Shown here: one piece after another, positions 61,284 to 64,000 of the stretch
Numbering within the stretch: position 1 is the first letter of the stretch
Layout of the letters: the number at the start of each line of letters is the position of its first letter
Assembly: GCA_028695735.1 (NCBI GenBank)
Contig: JAQVIJ010000001.1
Span: forward strand, 113,081-177,080
Reading direction: 5' to 3'
Length of the DNA stretch: 64,000 bases
Source of the DNA: Deltaproteobacteria bacterium
Lineage (GTDB): Bacteria > Desulfobacterota > Dissulfuribacteria > Dissulfuribacterales > DYLC01
Made by a program: the position numbers and the translations under genes
Notes under the pieces: model-generated
The model's database searches: none
The model's input: the letters and a program-made list of their open reading frames with translations, nothing else
What the model was told of the DNA's origin: nothing

Positions 61284-61370
61284 GCCGAAGTGGCGGAATT
61301 GGTAGACGCGCTAGGTTCAGGGTCTAGTGAATGCAAATTCGTGGGAGTTCGAGCCTCCCCTTCGGCACCA
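61284..61370 (+). tRNA. tRNA-Leu (anticodon CAG)
   Basis: 87-nt type II tRNA with the acceptor GCCGAAG/CTTCGGC, D arm GCG-GAATTGGTAGA-CGC, anticodon stem CTAGG/TCTAG with loop TTCAGGG, a long variable arm, T arm GGGAG-TTCGAGC-CTCCC, discriminator A and an encoded CCA end. The anticodon CAG reads CUG. It is followed by a PxxKW protein gene on the same strand. Confidence 0.97.
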
Positions 61371-61402
61371 CCTTTAATTTTTATTCTCCACAGGAGCAAC
61401 AA

Positions 61403-61669
61403 ATGGAATCAACCACCACTTCTACAAATAACGAGATCTTTTTTAATGGTGTGCCTTGCCAGGAGATCATCGACAAATGCGAAGGATGCGGCCGTATCAT
61501 AGTCCAGGCCGAGAAAAAATTATGTTCAGTCTATCCGATGCCCGCAGCCAAGTGGCGTAAAGGCCTGTGTAACTTTGCAACCCATGTAAAGCTGGAAGTT
61601 CCAAAAGACGAAAAGGGCAAAAAGGTCAACCCGCTCAAGGCAGCCAAGAGGGCGGCAAGGGGCGGATAG
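61403..61669 (+). CDS. PxxKW family cysteine-rich protein
   Basis: 88-aa protein with the family mark PMPAAKW and several Cys (CQEIIDKCEGCGRII, KLCSVYP, GLCNFATH), probably binding a metal or iron-sulfur cluster. The family is found mainly in Desulfobacterota; the function is unknown. I use ATG 61403, with CAGGAG upstream; an ORF start at 61331 would be inside the tRNA. Confidence 0.88.
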   Translation: MESTTTSTNNEIFFNGVPCQEIIDKCEGCGRIIVQAEKKLCSVYPMPAAKWRKGLCNFATHVKLEVPKDEKGKKVNPLKAAKRAARGG

Positions 61670-61686
61670 TTAAAGATAACTTTTAT

Positions 61687-63009
61687 CTATTCTATGCCCG
61701 CAGCCGTTTCCTTTACAGGGTGCCATGCCCCATCCTTCCGCTCTGCAATGACATTCGTATCAAAAACAGCCTTTCTATGGGCCCCTTTTCTAAAACCGAA
61801 CCTTCCAGTAGCGCCAGTAAAGGTGCGCTGTGAACCCTCGAGGGTCTCAAGAAACCATTGCCTTTCCTTCTCCGTGCCCCACTTATTGGACGGCAGACTG
61901 CATTCTTGATGCAGGGCCTCTGCAACCAACCATAAGGCATCCCAAAGGATGGCACTGTAAGTCAAGTGCCTGACATCGTCATTACCATCTTCCTCCATTG
62001 CCAGAGAGAACCTCATGACCGCCATGGCGCAGGGGTGTTCTGAAGGCAACTCCCCTCCCAATACCGCCGGTGGCAAGGATGCCATGAGCCTAAAACGGCC
62101 TTCGTACCTATTAACCACATCCTTCTCCAGGGCCGCGGCTGGAATAAACAAAATGGATTTAATCTGTGCACCCTCGGGCAGGGCCGGAAACAGGGCATGA
62201 GGCGGTAAAAGGCTCACCACAGCGGACTTTTGCAGGTCTCCCTGTTTTTTGATCACTTTCGCCTCAAATCCACGAATAGCCTTATAAACCGGCGAGATGT
62301 AAGCAGCGCCATCTGTTTCACTGGAGGCCTCCTGTTTTTTGATGCCAGGTTGGTCAAATGCAGGGGCAAAGAAAAACAGGATGTTCTTCATTCCTGTCTC
62401 TGTGGCATAGGCCCGCAACAATACCTCTGTCTCATGATCTTCAGGTGTATCCTGCAACAGGACCAAAACCCGTTCCAGATTCGGCCCCATGGCCTTTAAA
62501 AAGGCCTTAAACTCCTCAAAGGTATTGGATGCCAGCTGAAACGACCAGTTGTCAGCAGGGGCTGTCCCTGTCTTGTAGGTCAGGGAGGGGCTGTCAGTCA
62601 AAAATACAGGCACAGAAGCGGATGCAGCATAATTCGACAAAGATTGCACGAATCTGGAATCAAAAGGCCCTATCAACAGAGTGACTCCGTTCTTTTCGGT
62701 AAGGGTCTTGGCCTCATTCAAAACCACCTGTAACTCCGGTTGGACACAGCGCAGAATCGGTGTAATTCGGCACTTTTTACAGGATTCCATGGCGCACACG
62801 CTGGAAACGGCCTGTTCCAGGGTCTTTTGAAGCAAAGGGCATAGCTGGTCATCCTGACTGGATACGATCACACCCACCTGCATCTCTCCTCTGCCGTCAT
62901 CCTTGGCGACAAGTCCCATTATATCCGCCAGATCACGCTCAGCATCTGCATTGAATGCTGCGACAAACAACACACAAAAAATCGTAAGTAAAAAAGGCCT
63001 AATTTTCAC
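61687..63009 (-). CDS. type I periplasmic binding protein-like protein
   Basis: 440-aa exported protein with a signal peptide (residues 1-23, FNADA) and a bilobed receptor fold of the Peripla_BP_6 type (VGVIVSSQDDQLC, LLIGPFDSRF, VPVFLTDSPS). No transporter genes are near, so it may be a stand-alone receptor or a LpoA-like envelope protein. The GTG start at 63009 has AGGAGG seven nt upstream. Four Cys at 57-89 (LCPLL, VCAMESCKKC) could form disulfides. Confidence 0.8.
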   Translation of the reverse strand: MKIRPFLLTIFCVLFVAAFNADAERDLADIMGLVAKDDGRGEMQVGVIVSSQDDQLCPLLQKTLEQAVSSVCAMESCKKCRITPILRCVQPELQVVLNEAKTLTEKNGVTLLIGPFDSRFVQSLSNYAASASVPVFLTDSPSLTYKTGTAPADNWSFQLASNTFEEFKAFLKAMGPNLERVLVLLQDTPEDHETEVLLRAYATETGMKNILFFFAPAFDQPGIKKQEASSETDGAAYISPVYKAIRGFEAKVIKKQGDLQKSAVVSLLPPHALFPALPEGAQIKSILFIPAAALEKDVVNRYEGRFRLMASLPPAVLGGELPSEHPCAMAVMRFSLAMEEDGNDDVRHLTYSAILWDALWLVAEALHQECSLPSNKWGTEKERQWFLETLEGSQRTFTGATGRFGFRKGAHRKAVFDTNVIAERKDGAWHPVKETAAGIE

Positions 63010-63032
63010 TGACAGCCTCCTTGAAACACAAA

Positions 63033-63051
63033 GGGCGCTGTAAAAGCGCCC
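63033..63051 (-). terminator. terminator after the CpoB-like gene
   Basis: GGGCGCT/AGCGCCC with a 5-nt loop, followed on the minus strand by TTTGTGTTT. It lies between the CpoB-like gene and the binding-protein gene. Confidence 0.7.
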
Positions 63052-63083
63052 ATTTTATGAAATCCCTTGAAATCACCACTCCC

Positions 63084-63932
63084 TTATTTGAATTTGGCCA
63101 GTTCTTTTTGTGCCACAGGGGCCTGTTCGCTTTTCGGATATTGTTTCAGCAACTTCTCATAGAGGATCTTTGCGCTCTGCTTGTCCCCTAACTTTTCAAA
63201 GGACATGGCCTGTTTCAGAAGTGCCGCAGGTGCCTTGTTACTTTTGGAAAATTTGCTTATGACCTTCTGATATTCCAAAATGGCCTCCTCATAACGCCCC
63301 ATTCCGAATTCACAATCCCCCAGCCAGAAATAGGCACTGTCCAGCTTGTCTCCGTTGGGGTTCTTGTCGATATAGACCTGAAAAGACTTTTTGGCCTCCT
63401 TGAAATCCTTTTGCTTGTACAACTCCACACCACGGTCATAGGGATTGACCTCTTTCACTGGAGCAGGGGCAGGGGGTGCCACCACAGGTGCACCGGTCTG
63501 TACCGGCGCAGTTACTTTACGGCCATCATCCGGTATCTCCGGACCAACTGGTGCCATGGCCTCGTTCATCATTTTGTTACGCTCGTTGATCTTGTCTATC
63601 TGTTCCTTGACCTCGCTGGCAAAACGCATGACCTCCTGTTTATCCTGCTTGTTTCTATACTCGATCTGCTCTATCAAACCATTCAAACGCAGTATCTCCG
63701 CCTCCACCTGCTCCACCCTGTTATATAAATCTGCCTGGCCGCTTTTAAGGGTCATAGCCTGCTCGCCCTGCATGGCATTGATCTTCTTGTTCAATGAGGC
63801 GTTCTCCAGCACAAGACCGTCGATTCTGCGTTCAAGCATGGCCACCTTATCCTGCGGCGCACAATTGGCCAGAAAAACCGGCAGGCAAATACCGATGACA
63901 CCCAGTAGTTTTTTGTTTAAGATGAGGGACAT
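63084..63932 (-). CDS. CpoB/YbgF-like Tol-Pal system lipoprotein
   Basis: 282-aa exported protein. The N-terminus ends in a lipobox LANC, so it is likely lipidated. A coiled coil (about 30-115) leads to a Pro/Ala linker and three TPR repeats (from about 160: NPYDRGVELYKQKDFKEAKK, AYFWLGDCEFGMGRYEEAI, PAALLKQAMSFEKLGDKQSA), the build of YbgF/CpoB, which coordinates Tol-Pal with peptidoglycan synthesis. ATG 63932 has AGGAG seven nt upstream; ATG 63938 lies too close to it. No tol or pal gene is in the window. Confidence 0.88.
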   Translation of the reverse strand: MSLILNKKLLGVIGICLPVFLANCAPQDKVAMLERRIDGLVLENASLNKKINAMQGEQAMTLKSGQADLYNRVEQVEAEILRLNGLIEQIEYRNKQDKQEVMRFASEVKEQIDKINERNKMMNEAMAPVGPEIPDDGRKVTAPVQTGAPVVAPPAPAPVKEVNPYDRGVELYKQKDFKEAKKSFQVYIDKNPNGDKLDSAYFWLGDCEFGMGRYEEAILEYQKVISKFSKSNKAPAALLKQAMSFEKLGDKQSAKILYEKLLKQYPKSEQAPVAQKELAKFK

Positions 63933-63985
63933 GGACATACTCCTATTACTTAAAATTTAACCACTCCAAACATTGATAATTTCAT

Positions 63986-64000
63986 GGGTTCCTTGGAAAA
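63986..64000. repeat. possible left arm of another inverted-repeat element, cut by the window end
   Basis: GGGTTCCTTGGAAAA matches the left arm of the short copy at 60107 (GGGAGCCTTGGAAAA) with two differences. Confidence 0.4.

Overview
The window looks like a chromosomal segment of an anaerobic, sulfur-metabolising member of the Desulfobacterota (former Deltaproteobacteria). The main evidence is a complete dsrMKJOP operon preceded by an RsbRD-like gene, a dsrN (siroheme amidase-type) gene with a downstream ferredoxin, a PxxKW cysteine-rich protein, a DUF3373 porin, c-type cytochrome proteins, and an arsR operon that carries a UGA-encoded selenocysteine. I cannot name the genus from sequence alone. 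Most of the window is ordinary core genome. No CRISPR array, rRNA, intact transposase or prophage is visible.

Layout. 1-4.2 kb (minus): ATP synthase b and b' subunits, queE/queD, yggS, maf, tatD. 4.3-8.2 kb (plus): proS and a bifunctional rel. 8.4-19.6 kb: small unknowns, FmdB-type zinc ribbon, a DHH-CBS-nucleotidyltransferase fusion, universal stress protein, fhs, M20 peptidase and lon; two identical 28-bp palindromes lie here, one of which encodes the Lon C-terminus. 19.8-26.4 kb: a three-gene envelope cluster (haem-type sensor, TPR, MORN), a c-type cytochrome plus DUF3373 porin, and a PATAN/PilZ pair. 26.7-29 kb: PsiE-like protein and a convergent arsR-permease-selenoprotein-thioredoxin operon. 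29.1-37.2 kb: a cysteine synthase/cysteinyl-tRNA synthetase-like fusion, then an inserted 3.7-kb cassette bounded by direct repeats, then murJ. 37.1-50.1 kb: a DUF1521-like protein with a self-cleavage motif, an iron-sulfur flavoprotein, CbiQ/CbiO, GT39 transferase, hexapeptide acyltransferase, parvulin, FtsH, DegP, HisD and BirA. 50.1-60.0 kb: LysR regulator, dsrMKJOP, RsbRD-like gene, an unknown gene plus ispH, dsrN and ferredoxin. 60.2-64 kb: ribF, tRNA-Leu(CAG), PxxKW protein, a periplasmic binding protein and a CpoB-like lipoprotein.

How the genes work together. DsrMKJOP is the membrane complex that passes electrons between the quinone pool or periplasm and the cytoplasmic sulfite reduction system; DsrN makes siroheme amide for DsrAB, and ferredoxin is the likely soluble carrier. 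dsrAB and dsrC themselves are not in the window. Lon, FtsH, DegP and the parvulin form a protein quality-control set, with ppiC, ftsH and degP adjacent.

The most interesting item is the small gene between the ArsR-controlled permease and the thioredoxin-like gene. Conventional ORF calling stops it at an in-frame TGA, but the reading frame continues 18 codons to TAA. The TGA falls where the family has Cys (the NPKG-x-C-C motif), and a hairpin of bacterial SECIS type begins 11 nt downstream of it, with its apical loop 18 nt downstream. Other points worth a second look are the degenerate CysRS-like domain fused to cysteine synthase, a fossil copy of that gene's promoter and 3' end in front of murJ, the GD/PHVD self-cleaving candidate, a cbiQ gene with no standard start codon, and a terminator that touches the ribosome binding site of the LysR gene after the dsr operon.
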